64,000 bases of DNA, from NCBI GenBank assembly GCA_012103075.1, contig JAAVLQ010000003.1:248001-312000 (forward strand), in the 5' to 3' direction. A program made the position numbers and the translations under genes. This DNA comes from Brucella cytisi. GTDB lineage: Bacteria > Pseudomonadota > Alphaproteobacteria > Rhizobiales > Rhizobiaceae. This document shows positions 31,253 to 41,891 of the stretch, piece by piece (within the stretch, counting starts at the first letter, position 1; every line of letters begins with the position of its first letter). A model generated the notes under the pieces. It was given only the letters and a program-made list of their open reading frames with translations. It was not told the origin of the DNA and did not search any database.

Positions 31253-32076
31253 TCAAAGTGGGGAAATCGCATCAAGGCAGCGCCGCCAGACTGCAACCGG
31301 ATCCAGTGCATATGAGCCGTTGCCAAATGGCTCGAAGGTCAATGTGCCCCCGAATGAATGATGAGCAATTTCAGCAAGGTAGCCGTCAAGTGGCAAATTT
31401 CCGTCTCCCCATGCCAGATGTCCGGCCGGTGTTCCATCGACGACATGAACATGGGCCAGACGTTTGCCGAATCTCGAAAAGTAATCACCGACCTGATCTT
31501 CGGCCACTGCCATGGCAACCAGATCAAGTACCAGATCGACATTTTCCGCATTCAGGTCTTGCCAGAGACGTTCAAGATCGGCGGCATTATTGACGATGTT
31601 GCTTTCAGTACGCTGTAGGGGCTCAAGCAGACATCGAAGCCCCAGATTGGCCGCATGTGCCGTAATTCTCTCCAACGACTGAAGCGAATGGTTCCACGCG
31701 CTTTCGCGGCTCTCGCACTCAAAACCCCGTCCGGGTGTCAAGAAGAGGTAGCTGGCACCCAGTTCGGCACTGAAATCGGCTGCTCGCAGAAAGCATTCAA
31801 CACTCTTTTCACGATAAGCTACGTCGCCTGAGGCTATGTTGACCGGATAAAGAACCTGTTCCGGGGTGAAGCAATGTACGCTGATCCCGTTATCATTCAG
31901 AATTGACTGAACACCTGAAAGCCGTGCCCGGTCAGAATGAAACAGATCAAGATGGGGGCTATTCCCCATAGTTCCATACGTTGAAAGCCCATCAGCCGAA
32001 GCTGTTCGACAACCCATTGAAAGGGATAGTGCTGGAACGAAAAGTTGGCACCGATCAACTGTTCACGTTTTAACAT
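31253..32076 (-). CDS. Sugar phosphate isomerase/epimerase, FrlC-like (one frameshift)
   Basis: AP-endonuclease-2 TIM-barrel family. The N-terminus is QLIGANFSFQHYPFQWVVEQ; after a break near 31975 come ELWGNSPHLDLFHSD, LTPGRGFECESRESAW, LEPLQRTESNIVNNAADL (metal Glu), VDLVLDLVAMAV and HVHVVDGTPAGHLAWGDGNL (metal His/Asp). In frl operons FrlC epimerises psicoselysine to fructoselysine; the same role is likely here. It lies 11 nt downstream of the permease gene. Confidence 0.72.
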
Positions 32077-32087
32077 TTTCCACCACG

Positions 32088-32951
32088 CTATTTGCCGATG
32101 CCTTCCGCCAGCCCGCGAATAAAGAAACGCTGTGCGGCGAAGAAGACGATCAGGATCGGAAGTGCCGAAAGTGTCATTGCAGCAAAGACAACGGCATAAT
32201 TGGTTCCGTGTTTTGCCATGATCGATGTAAGGCCGACGGGCAGGGTCTGCACATCCGCACCACTGGTGAAGATCATAGCGAAAAGATATTCATTCCGGGC
32301 AAACAGAACGTGCAAGATTACACACGAGACGAGTATCGGCTTGCAAAGAGGTAAGGTCACACGCCAGAAAATCTGACCTTCACTTGCTCCATCCATGACG
32401 GCGGCTTCGTCCAGATCGCGCGGAAGACCAAGCATATAAGCGCGAATAAGAAACGTGGTGAACGGGATGCGGAACGCCGTATAGAGAATGATAAGCGCCC
32501 AATAGGTGTTGTAGAGACCAAGCTTTTGCATGATCCGCACCAGCGGAATGACCGCAACCGTTGGGCTCAACATCAATCCGCCAAGCACCAGACCGACAAA
32601 GAACGGCTTGCCCGGCAGTTTGGATCGCGTCAGGCCATAAGCAGTCCGGGCGCTTACCAGAACCGTACACACAGCCGAAGCCAGCGTGACGATGATGCTC
32701 GTTTCAATATAGTTCCTGATGCCCCGGTTCCACGCTGATATATAGTTGTCGAGCGTGAAGCCTGTTGGCAGCGCAAAGGGCTCACCAAATATCTCGGAGT
32801 TGGTCTTGAAACCATTCAGAGCCATCCACACCAGCGGATAGATTACAACGATACCAAGACTAATGAGGAAAGTAATCAGACAGACACGCACAAGCGCCTG
32901 CACAAAATCCGTGGGTTGCATCTCGCGTGAATGATAGGAGGCGTTGCTCAT
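32088..32951 (-). CDS. Sugar ABC transporter permease, MalG type, intact
   Basis: 287 residues, six membrane segments. The ATPase-docking EAA loop reads LDEAAVMDGASEGQIFWRVT, and the C-terminus AAQRFFIRGLAEGIGK is typical for the family. It overlaps the upstream MalF-type permease gene by four bases. Confidence 0.9.
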   Translation of the reverse strand: MSNASYHSREMQPTDFVQALVRVCLITFLISLGIVVIYPLVWMALNGFKTNSEIFGEPFALPTGFTLDNYISAWNRGIRNYIETSIIVTLASAVCTVLVSARTAYGLTRSKLPGKPFFVGLVLGGLMLSPTVAVIPLVRIMQKLGLYNTYWALIILYTAFRIPFTTFLIRAYMLGLPRDLDEAAVMDGASEGQIFWRVTLPLCKPILVSCVILHVLFARNEYLFAMIFTSGADVQTLPVGLTSIMAKHGTNYAVVFAAMTLSALPILIVFFAAQRFFIRGLAEGIGK

Positions 32952-33901
32952 ATTTCCACCCTCCGCTTTCTGGTATACCAGAGCTGTCCAAAGCCGGTCA
33001 GCAGCGTGATGATAAAAATCACCGAGGCGATAGCCGCGCCATAACCGAAGTCATTTTCAATGAAGCCCTGTTGATAGAGCCATGTTCCCAACACCTGACT
33101 GCTGTTGTTGGGGCCACCGCCTGTCATAACCATAACTTCGTTGAATACCTGAAACGCTCCGGTAATCGTAACGATAACCATGAGACCGGTCATTTCGCGT
33201 GTCAGTGGAAAGGTTATGTTCCACAGCCGACGCCACATACCCGCGCCGTCCATCGTCGCCGCATCATAAAGTTCGCGCGGGATCTTCTGGATCGCTATCG
33301 CAAATAGAAGGGTTGAATAACCAAAGCCTTGCCACTGGCTCATGGCAATGATTGAGTAGATTGCAGTCTGTTCTTCTCCCAGCCATGCCCGAGACAAGGT
33401 GGCAAGTCCAAGATGGTTAAACGCGGAATCCAGCAAGCCGATATCAGGCTGATAGATAAAATAGAACAGCAGCCCCGTCACAGTGATCGAAATTGCTGAC
33501 GGTATGAAATAGACAGCGCGCCAGAACCTGCGCCATGTTTCATGTTGCAGACCTTCAATGATCGCCGCGAGCACGAATGCACCGAACACGGAACACGACC
33601 GAAATGACAGCATAAAGCGTGTTGTTCAAGATTGCCGTCCAGATCACCGGATCGTCTTGCAGACGTCGATAATTATCGAGGCCGACAAAGGCAGTTTCGC
33701 CAGTAAAAATATCCTGATTTGTCGTGCTGACGATAAAGTTGTCGATGATGGGATAGTAGACAAACCATAGGATTAAAACGAAAGCGATCAGAACCCAACG
33801 GAACGACAGCAGCTTCGCCAGCAAACCGGACTTGTCGAATTGCGACCCGTCCGGCAGAGGGAAGCCGTTTTTGACAGCCTCCCTCTATATTCACGCTTCA
33901 T
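32948..33901 (-). CDS. Sugar ABC transporter permease, MalF type (frameshifted)
   Basis: About 310 residues. WVLIAFVLILWFVYYPIIDN is the first membrane segment, FIPSAISITVTGLLFYFIYQ a middle one, and the EAA loop is IPRELYDAATMDGAGMWRRL. Breaks lie near 33590 and 33880. The presumed ATG 33901 (MKREYR) must be joined by an indel to the frame EAVKNGFPLPDGSQFDKSG. It follows the binding-protein gene by 5 nt. Confidence 0.8.
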
Positions 33902-33906
33902 GACAG

Positions 33907-35247
33907 TCATCGGCCAATAACATCCTTATCGGGAAGAGGCTGCAGCCTTTTTACCTTTTCCATGACCTGTTCCGGTGTCATGGATCCACCAATCAGGGCT
34001 TGCAGGCCCGAAAGCCAGACAGATGCAACGCGCGGTGGATTGGCCGTATCAAGCCACGGCATCAGATAAGACGAATCCGCGATAACCTTGAGACCTTCGA
34101 TGACGGACGGGTTCATGCTTTCAGCCGAATATCCGCCAACAGTCGCGCTTGGCTGTCCATAAGGTGGGGCCGACAAAACCTTCCCGTTTTCGGGTGAGGT
34201 AATAAACTTCATGAAGTCCACAGCCAGCGGAATATTCTTCGACGCTGAATTGATCATATAGCCTTCAGGTGCACCTTCGATTGATTTGACATCACCTTTG
34301 GCGTCTTTTGCTGCTGGAAGTTTGAAAAATCCAAAGTCTTCCTTCTTCAGTGCGCCATCTGCCGTGCTTTGATCAAACTCGATAATTTCTTGGTAGTACA
34401 TTGCGGATTTGGCGTTGCTGAACTGCTGCAATGCCGAAGCATAGGATGAGCCGTTTGTACCTGCGCCGTCCGAACAATCGTCGATGAGCTTCTTCAGTTG
34501 TGTCAGGCTCGCAACATAGCCTGCATCCGAATATTCGGCCGTCTTCGGATTGAAATCCTTTTCAAGCGTCGCTTGTGGTACATTATAGGCAAGCAACTGA
34601 CCGGCAAAATGCACAGCTGGCCAGCCTTCCTTGTTACCGAACGAAATCGGCGTCACACCGGACTTGCGCAGAGCTGCACATGCACCGATCAGTTCATCGA
34701 AACTCTTCGGTTCCGCCACACCAGCCTTGTCAAAAGGGCTTTGTTATAGCCCATGAACTTTGCATCCAGATAAAGCGGAATACCGTATAATTTGCCATTA
34801 TACTGGAATGCGCCGACTGCTGCATGGGCAAGCTGTTTGCCCCATGACGTGTCGGGACCAATAATCTTGGTCAGATCGACAGCACGATTGCCTCGCACAA
34901 AGTTCTCGCCCCAGCTCCCAGTCCGGTGAAGTAGATATCTGGCAGCGAGTTAGACGCAACCGGGGCCTTGGTTTTCCCCTTCACGCTGTCGTCGCTTTCC
35001 TGAATAAGCTCGACTTTGACGCACGGGTGAAGCTTCTCATATTCCTTGGCAGCGTTGACGAAATAGGGGAAAGCTGTTGAAGGCCGAACTTCGTCAAAAT
35101 GCTCAACGTGCCAGAATATTCGACGGGAGCATCAGGTTCCGCAACCACGGCGTCACTGGCGAGAGCTGCATTCATGTTGCCAGCCAACAATCCAAACATC
35201 AGGAGTGAAGCAAGGCTTGTTGTGCTCAAAAGCGTTTTGCATTTCAT
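33907..35247 (-). CDS. Sugar ABC transporter substrate-binding protein (frameshifted)
   Basis: Family 1 solute-binding protein of about 440 residues. A signal peptide is visible (LLSTTSLASLLMFGLLAG, then AALASDAVVAEP). GTLSILTKFG starts the mature domain; after breaks near 35090, 34910 and 34735 come AEPKSFDELIGACAALRKSG, SFGNKEGWPAVHFAGQLL and GAPEGYMINSASKNIPLAVD. It is the receptor for the MalFG/UgpC importer of locus 2, and follows a strong hairpin at 35302-35326. Confidence 0.82.
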
Positions 35248-35301
35248 CTCGAAGTTCCTCTCTTTTAGCTATTGTTTCTTTATGTCGTCAGAATGCAGGA
35301 A

Positions 35302-35326
35302 CCCGATCCGGCGGAACCGGATCGGG
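35302..35326 (-). terminator. Hairpin between the SIS deglycase and binding-protein genes
   Basis: CCCGATCCGG at 35302-35311 pairs perfectly with CCGGATCGGG at 35317-35326 around a five-base loop. It begins 9 nt after the deglycase stop. No T run follows on the minus strand, so it is more likely an internal processing or stabilising element than a full terminator. Confidence 0.55.
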
Positions 35327-35334
35327 GACGGCTC

Positions 35335-36348
35335 TTAGTACTCGACACGTTTGTAATAGCGCCGCGTGGTCAACGGATGATCGCGCAGCACTTCCAGATG
35401 AGCACTCAAACGTTCCAGCATTGTTGCCGGGATGATTGGGGAGATCAGGCTGCGTGTCTTTTGGGAGATGCCCGGAAGGCTGGCAGAAGCGGCGTCCAGA
35501 ATACGAACCTTATCGGTGTAGCGCTTTGCGAAATTCTCGACCCGATCCGTCAACGGACGGCATGCATCCTCGCCCTTGAATATGAAGAGGCTGACGCCCG
35601 GCTCAACCAGTTCGAGCGTGCCGTGGAAGAAATCGGAAGCATGAACCGGACGGGTGCGGATCCATTGCATTTCTTCAAGAATGCACATGCCGTAATAGTG
35701 AGCCTCTGGCCACGCAGTGCCAGCGCCGGTAAAGATGTGATATTTCTCGTCCTTTATTTCCTGCGCGAGCGCCGCTGCGCCTTCTTCAAAGTCTTCCTTC
35801 ACCGAAACCAGCAATTCGGGCAGGCCCTTCAACTCGGAGACGGTTTCATCGTATTCTGGAAATTCACCGCGTTCAGCCAGCAGGGCCAGCACGATCAGGA
35901 GGGTCTGCAGGTAAAACGATTCCGAAGATGTGTCATCTTCTGCAAAATTGGTGAAGTTGTAATCGGCATCAAGGCCCAAGGGTGTATCCTTGTGACCAGT
36001 GAGTGACAGCGTTTTCACGCCTTTCTTCTTCAAGAACGCAAGAAGTTGCACGCTTTCCTTGGTCGTCCCGGACAGCGACGGAAGGATCACAAGAGCCTTT
36101 TCGTCCAACCCGGCGGGCGCCTCCAGAACAACCTGAGCGGAAAATGCTGATGACACCGGGAAAACGGTTGCGTTGCGGGCAATCTCGATTGCGGGCTGCG
36201 TCAAAAACTGTACGCCGCCCGTCCCCATGAAGAAAATGCGTTCCGGGCCATCATCGAGCAGCCTGCGCATCAGAGCGCGTACATCCCCTGCAATTGCGAC
36301 CGCGCCGCCCTGTATTTTCACAAAGCGATCTTTATCGAAGTTGAGCAT
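35335..36348 (-). CDS. SIS-domain deglycase of Amadori locus 2, intact
   Basis: 337 residues. Tandem sugar-isomerase domains: RIFFMGTGGVQFLTQPAIEI and VILPSLSGTTKESVQLLA in the first, HIFTGAGTAWPEAHYYGMCI and HASDFFHGTLELVEPGVSLF in the second. The last motif matches the ...ANEFFHGPFEVV... motif of the locus 1 deglycase, so both are FrlB-like. First gene of the locus 2 operon, with a LacI-type palindrome 79 nt upstream. Confidence 0.85.
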   Translation of the reverse strand: MLNFDKDRFVKIQGGAVAIAGDVRALMRRLLDDGPERIFFMGTGGVQFLTQPAIEIARNATVFPVSSAFSAQVVLEAPAGLDEKALVILPSLSGTTKESVQLLAFLKKKGVKTLSLTGHKDTPLGLDADYNFTNFAEDDTSSESFYLQTLLIVLALLAERGEFPEYDETVSELKGLPELLVSVKEDFEEGAAALAQEIKDEKYHIFTGAGTAWPEAHYYGMCILEEMQWIRTRPVHASDFFHGTLELVEPGVSLFIFKGEDACRPLTDRVENFAKRYTDKVRILDAASASLPGISQKTRSLISPIIPATMLERLSAHLEVLRDHPLTTRRYYKRVEY

Positions 36349-36427
36349 TACTACCTTCCCGTTTGCGCAGTTGAAACCTCGAGAAAAGCCCGAACCGGTT
36401 TTGCGCCTGTAATTCGTTGAGACAATA

Positions 36428-36441
36428 TGAGATCGATCTCA
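36428..36441. promoter_or_regulatory. LacI operator of Amadori locus 2
   Basis: TGAGATCGATCTCA is a perfect 14-bp palindrome with a central CG, placed between the LacI gene (stop 36525) and the deglycase start (36348). It has the same outline as the locus 1 operator (TGNGANCGNTCNCA). Confidence 0.7.
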
Positions 36442-36524
36442 CACTTATTTAGCACACAAGATTTTTCTTGTGGCAAGTGGGGTTTCAGAAATTTTTTGTA
36501 GGCAGAAAATCAAGCTTCGTCGGC

Positions 36525-37533
36525 TCATCTACGGCTGACCGAACCCCGGACTATCAGCTTGGTTTCAAAACTTATTTTCTCCGGCGGTCTCTTTTTCCCT
36601 GATATTTGTTCAAGCAGAAGCCGGCCAGCAGCACGACCTATTTCCGACACCGGCTGAGCAATGACAGTGATCTGAGGGTCGGTAAAAGTCGCCAGATTGA
36701 AATCATCAAAACCGATCAGAGAGACATCGTGGGGAATCGATATTCCCATCGCTCTGAATGCTAAAAGCGCTCCCTGCGTCATCAAACTATCGACGGTAAA
36801 AGTGCCGTTGGAGGCTTTTTGACTGAACAGGCGGATGGTGGCATCAACGGCATGCTCAACCGTCGATTGTGCAACGCAGATTAATTTTTCACTGGGTTCG
36901 ATGCCATGTGCAAGCAACGCAGTCTTATAGCCGTTGAAACGCTCGCGTGATGTGAAGATGCGTGCATCATCCTGCAAAAGCGCAATATCGCGATGCCCCA
37001 TTTCGATCAAATATTCAATGGCCTTGCGCGCGCCCCTTCATTGTCGACCACAACACTGTCGCACTCGACGCCCTGCGCTGCGCGATCGATCAGAACCGGG
37101 GGTACGTTTTCGTCTATCAGACGTCGCAGATGCGAACTGTCTTCGGCTGACGTCGGCGCAACGATGAAGCCGCGAATGCTCAAAGATTGCAGGCTGGCCA
37201 GCAGAGATTTTTCCTGATCCAGCTGTTCCTCACTGCTCGCAATGATGAGATTGTGCCTTTCTTCGCGCGCCAGCACTTCAACATCATGGGCAATTTTTGC
37301 AAAAACGGATTTTGAATGTCACCCAGAACGCAACCGATAATCGGCAACTGCCCGCTGCGCAGAGCCTGGGCCAATCGATTGCCTCTGTATCCCAGTTTCT
37401 CCGCAGCAGCCTGAACCCTCTGTGCCGTTTCATCACCAACATAGCCGTAACTGTTGAGCGCGCGAGCAGCCGTGGCGCGCGATACATTCGCCAGTGCCGC
37501 TACATCTTTAAGGGTCGCCGATTTCAGAGCCAT
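36525..37533 (-). CDS. LacI-family regulator of Amadori locus 2 (frameshifted)
   Basis: The DNA-binding part reads TLKDVAALANVSRATAARAL with hinge LAQALRSGQ. The effector domain has GCVLGDIQNPFLQK, LSIRGFIVAPTSAEDSSHL, FTVDSLMTQGALLAFRAMG and VSLIGFDDFNLATFTDPQIT. Breaks lie near 37290 and 37035. The start is MALKSATL at 37533; an upstream in-frame Met at 37560 also exists. It lies upstream of the operon it probably controls on the same strand, with the operator in between. Confidence 0.82.
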
Positions 37534-37882
37534 ACCATTTTCACAACTGATGAACCTCAACAGTTGTTATCATCCGCGGGCGCGCAATAGTAGTAGCGTT
37601 TATCAATAGATTTGCAGGATGATCGATCGAAGATTATTTGGGCTCTGATCTATTGTGCCGTGAAAGGCCGGCATATCAATACAGCCCTCGTCGCACAGAA
37701 TGGAACCGGCCCATCAATCATTCTGACACTCTCGAGATGCGCTGATTGCCAGTCAGGAAACGCACCTCTCGATGGAAAGTTGATCGCTCGCCTTGATGGT
37801 ATCTGAACCTAAGACCATCGACCGCTCGTACGGTTGGAATTTTTGAGATCCAGATTACAGACGCATGATTTATTGAATTGCA
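37534..37882. other. Intergenic region between locus 2 and the aldehyde oxidoreductase operon
   Basis: No convincing gene. It holds the promoter of the LacI gene at its left end and one copy of the 14-bp repeat CTGATTGCCAGTCA (37742-37755), and ends at the hairpin 37883-37917. Confidence 0.5.
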
Positions 37883-37917
37883 TACCGGCAGCGCCGTCGC
37901 GAAATGCGCTGCCGGTA
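37883..37917 (-). terminator. Terminator of the aldehyde oxidoreductase operon
   Basis: TACCGGCAGCGC at 37883-37894 pairs perfectly over 12 bp with GCGCTGCCGGTA at 37906-37917, 9 nt after the stop of the last gene. The A/T-rich sequence beyond it on the minus strand is not a clean T run. Confidence 0.7.
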
Positions 37918-37925
37918 AATGGTTA

Positions 37926-40227
37926 TCATCGGATAGGCGCGTCCCACATCACCTTGTCAAGCGTGATTGGCAGGTCACGAACCCGGGTGCCTGTCGCATT
38001 ATAGACTGCGTTCGCAACGGCCGCGCCTACACCGGTAATACCGATTTCACCAATGCCGCGTGCACCCATCGGCGCCTGTGGATCGGGTGAATTGGAATAG
38101 AGGATATCGATCTTGGGAACATCCATCTGCACTGGCACATGATACTCGGCGAGCGAAGCGTTCACGACACGGCCTGTGCGCTCGTCAAAATTGGTTTCCT
38201 CCGTAAGTGCCAGACCAATCCCCATAACGATACCGCCCTTGAACTGGCTGGTCGCCATTTTGGCATTGAGGATCTGGCCGGCATCGAAGGACCCGAGAAA
38301 ACGCGACACGCGGATTTCGCCCGTGAGCGCGCTGACCCTGACCTCACAGAATTGCGCGCCATAGGAATGCATGGAGAAGGCCTCCACTTCCACAGGTGCC
38401 GGCGCGTCGGCCTGACAGACCAGTTCATCACGGCCAGCGCGGGCGAGAATGGACTGATAGCTTTCGAAGCGATCAGGATCGTCGCGATGGCCAAGGCCGC
38501 CGTCCCGTGGTTCGACCTCGTCAAGCGAAAGCCCAGCGAGTGGTGAATCGTTTCCGGCAAGCTTGATCAGTTCTTCGACGAAAACTTCACTTGCCGCGAT
38601 CACCGCGCCGCCGATTGATGCCGTCTGGGTCGAACCGCCGGCGATCACGCCACGCGGCAGGCTGCTGTCGCCATATTCAAAGGTGACCTTTTCAAAGCAA
38701 ACGCCGAGACGGGCGGCGATATGCTGCGCACGGGCCGTCGCCGTTCCCATGCCCATGTCGTGCACGGCGGTTGAGACGGTGACGTGACCATCCGACGTCA
38801 GCCTGATCCTGACAGCACCACCCGGAAAACGATGGTATGGATAGGTCGCGGTGGCGCAGCCCATGCCGATCAACCATTCCCCTCGCGTTTCTGTCGCGGC
38901 ATCCGGTTGCGGTTCTTCCAGCCAAATTGATCCGCCCCCGCCTCATAGGCTTCGATCAGGTGGCGCGACGAAAACGGCTTGCCGGTGGTCGGATCCGTTT
39001 CCGGCTCGATGCGCCGACGCAGTTCGATCGGATCCAGATCCAGCTTTTCCGCTAGTTCGTCCAGCGCGCATTCGAGCGCGAAGGTCCCGACGGACTCACC
39101 GGGTGCCCGCATAAAACTATTGGCAAGCATGTCCAAGTCGGCAACATCCTGCGCCAGTTTGAAGTTTTTTGCGGCATAAAGATGCCGCGCCGGGAAGGTG
39201 AATTGTTCCGGACAGGAATTGTGCAGTGTCATGGCCGCCGTGCCAGTATGGATGAGCGCATCCAGCGTACCATCCGCACGTGCGCCGAGTGCCACCCGCT
39301 GTTCCGTTACCGTGCGGCCGCCAACGATGCGGAACACGCCTTCGCGCGACAGCATGATCCGCACCGGCCGCTCGGCCAATCTCGCGGCCGCAATGGCAAG
39401 GATTTGATGATCCCAGAGGCACTTTCCGCCAAAACCACCACCAACATAGGGCGAGGTCACACGCATCTTGCCGGGCTCCAGACCAAAGATATCGCCAAGC
39501 TGCCCGGCGGTCAGGTCGAGCAACTGACTGGCATCGTGCACCCGCAGTTCGTCACCATTCCGGGCGACCGTTGCCGCATGCAGCTCGATGGCATTGTGGT
39601 TGTGACGCGGCGTCCGGTAGGTAAGGTCTACCTTGACCTCGGCATTGGCGAGCGCCGTTTCGGCATCGCCGATTTCCAGCACGGGTGGCTGGCCAAGCAG
39701 TGTTTCGAGTTGCCGAGGCGTCTTCTTCGCCTCCTCGAACACTGTTACGGCCGGGAGGCTGGCATAGTTCACCTTGATCAGGGAAGCGGCGTAATCCGCC
39801 TGTTCCTGCGTTTCGGCCAGAACGAGCGCGATCGGCTGGCCGTTCCAGTGAATCTCGTCATTCTGCATCACCGGCAGGTCACTGGCGCCGGCGGCCGTCG
39901 GCGACGACATCATCAGCGACGGCGACTTCATGCGCGGCGCATTGTGATAGGTCATGACGAGGATGACGCCCGCCGCCGCTTCCGCAGCCGCCACGTCGAG
40001 TTCGGTGATTTTTCCGCGCGCGATAGTGCTGAAGGCAAGTGCCGCATAACTAATGTTTTCATACGGAAACTCGGCGGCAAACCGCGCCTTGCCCTGCACT
40101 TTCAAAGGACCGTCGATCCGCGAGACGGGTTGCCCGAGGGCGCCATGTTTGTGCAGTATGGGGTCGGGCGTCACAGCCGGCTGCCACCGGCTCGGCTTTT
40201 GGTATCGGCTTGAGATTGGACGCTCAT
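37926..40227 (-). CDS. Aldehyde oxidoreductase molybdenum-binding subunit, PaoC-like (frameshifted)
   Basis: About 760 residues. Mo-cofactor and active-site features: SQLLDLTAGQLGDIFGL, SPYVGGGFGGKCLWDHQ, MRAPGESVGTFALECALDEL, TGGA-type GVIAGGSTQTASIGGAV, and the catalytic Glu region GARGIGEIGITGVGAAVANA. Breaks lie near 40165 and 38880. The start ATG 40227 (MSVQSQADTKS) overlaps the FAD-subunit stop. No signal peptide. Together with the two genes upstream it forms the heterotrimer that oxidises aldehydes to acids. Confidence 0.85.
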
Positions 40228-41213
40228 GCGTTCTCTCCCTTCAGTTCGTTTAGCACGGCGACAATCGTGCGTTTCGCCAGCTCAATCTTGAATGCGTTTT
40301 CACTGAGGGCGACGGCATCAGCGAGTTCGGCATCTGCTGCAGCCCGGAAGCTTTCCACACTCGCCATCTGCCCTTTCAGTGCTGCTTCCGCCTTCACTGC
40401 GCGCCATGGCTTATGGGCGACACCGCCGAGTGCAAGGCGCACATCACGCACGATCCCAACATCGTCGATATCGACAGCGGCCGCGACTGATATGAGCGCG
40501 AAGGCGTAACTGGCGCGGTCGCGAACCTTTCGATAGGTCGAGCGACGAGCAAAACCGAGCGGCGGGATTTCGATCGCGGTGATCAACTCATCCGGCTGCA
40601 GTTCCGTTTCGACCTCCGGCCGATCGCCCGGCAGGCGATGCATATCTGACAGCGGCATGCTGCGGGTGCCGGCCGGCCCCTTCAGGTGAACCACCGCATC
40701 GAGCGCGACCAAAGCCACGCACATGTCCGACGGATGGGCGGCGACGCAGGCGTCGGAGGCACCCAGAATGGCATGGTAGCGATTGAACCCTTCAAGCGCA
40801 TCGCATCCCATCTGCGGTTGGCGTTTGTTGCAGTGCGCCGCGTTATCATAAAAATACCGACAGCGGGTGCGCTGCAGGATATTGCCACCAACCGTTGCAA
40901 CATTGCGGATTTGCGGGCTGGCGCCCGCCAGAATGGAACGCGACAGCAGCGGGAATTCAGACCGCACCGCCGGATGAGCGGCCAGCGCCGTGTTCCCCGC
41001 CGCAGCACCGATTAGTATGCTGCCGTCCGCACGTTGTTCGATCTCGCCGGGCAGGTGCGTGATATCGATCAGCGTTTCCGGCTGTTCGACCGTCTCGCGC
41101 ATAAGGTCTACAAGATTGGTGCCGCCACCGAGATATTTAGCAGCGGGACTGGCTTTCTTCAGGGCGATGGCGGAAGTGGCATCCGACGCCTGCTGGTAGG
41201 AAAAGATGTTCAT
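40224..41213 (-). CDS. Aldehyde oxidoreductase FAD/[4Fe-4S] subunit, PaoB-like, intact
   Basis: 329 residues. The FAD motif is KYLGGGTNLVDLMRETV and AGASPQIRNVATVGGNILQR. A Cys-rich insert (CRYFYDNAAHC, QPQMGC, then GASDACVAAHPSDM) matches the extra [4Fe-4S]-binding loop known from PaoB and absent from ordinary xanthine dehydrogenase FAD subunits. It overlaps its neighbours on both sides by four bases. Confidence 0.88.
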   Translation of the reverse strand: MNIFSYQQASDATSAIALKKASPAAKYLGGGTNLVDLMRETVEQPETLIDITHLPGEIEQRADGSILIGAAAGNTALAAHPAVRSEFPLLSRSILAGASPQIRNVATVGGNILQRTRCRYFYDNAAHCNKRQPQMGCDALEGFNRYHAILGASDACVAAHPSDMCVALVALDAVVHLKGPAGTRSMPLSDMHRLPGDRPEVETELQPDELITAIEIPPLGFARRSTYRKVRDRASYAFALISVAAAVDIDDVGIVRDVRLALGGVAHKPWRAVKAEAALKGQMASVESFRAAADAELADAVALSENAFKIELAKRTIVAVLNELKGENA

Positions 41214-41741
41214 GCCCGTACCCTTTCCTCGGTCGGAACTGCCTTCTGGTGGGCCAGCGTTTCAGAAATCGCCTCGACGATGCCGTTGTAAGCCCCGCAT
41301 CGACATAGATTGCCGCTCATGCGTTCGCGAATTTCGCGCTCGTCGATCGGAATATCAGCAGCGGCGAGATCAGCAGTAACGACGCTCGGGATGTTGCGTT
41401 TGATTTCACCGGCCATCCCGATGGCGGAACACAGTTGGCCCGGCGTGCAATATCCGCATTGAAAACCATCATTTCGATGAAGGCCTGCTGAAGCGGATGT
41501 AGGTCCCCATTGGCGGCAAGTCCTTCGACCGTCGTGATGCTGCGGCCCGGTATTGAACCGCCAGCGCCAAACAGGAGTTGATACGTTCTCCATCCACCAG
41601 CACCGTGCAGGCGCCGCACGCACCTTGATCGCACCCTTTCTTGGTTCCGGTAAAGCCAAGATAGTTGCGCATGAGATCGAGTAGCGATGTACGGATATCC
41701 GCCTCGACCTTGATAGCTTCTCCATTGATGATAAAATGCAT
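41210..41741 (-). CDS. Aldehyde oxidoreductase [2Fe-2S] subunit, PaoA-like (frameshifted)
   Basis: About 175 residues. The first cluster is bound by GCDQGACGACTVLVDGERINSC and the second by QCGYCTPGQL with CRCGAYNGI. Breaks lie near 41545 and 41455. The protein begins MHFIINGEAIKVEAD, directly at the ferredoxin domain, so the Tat signal of E. coli PaoA is missing and the enzyme appears cytoplasmic. It is first in the operon. Confidence 0.82.
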
Positions 41742-41836
41742 AAGGATATCTCCTTTGGCTGAAAAGCATTGGCGATGATGGATCGCAGTGACGAAACGAA
41801 TGTCTACGGCTGGATGATCCCCTTGAGAGGATTCTT

Positions 41837-41852
41837 CTGTCCCTGAGGACAG
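41837..41852. other. Small hairpin between the XdhC and [2Fe-2S] subunit genes
   Basis: CTGTCC at 41837-41842 and GGACAG at 41847-41852 form a perfect six-base stem with loop CTGA in the 150-bp gap. It may separate the accessory gene from the structural operon or lie near its promoter. Confidence 0.3.
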
Positions 41853-41891
41853 TGGTCCCGACGCATAAGCCGCGCCGGATATGATGGGTGC

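Noticed and set aside
39182..40213. A 343-codon plus-strand open frame
   Set aside because: Antisense to the PaoC-like gene, whose motifs are unambiguous; no recognisable domain on the plus strand.
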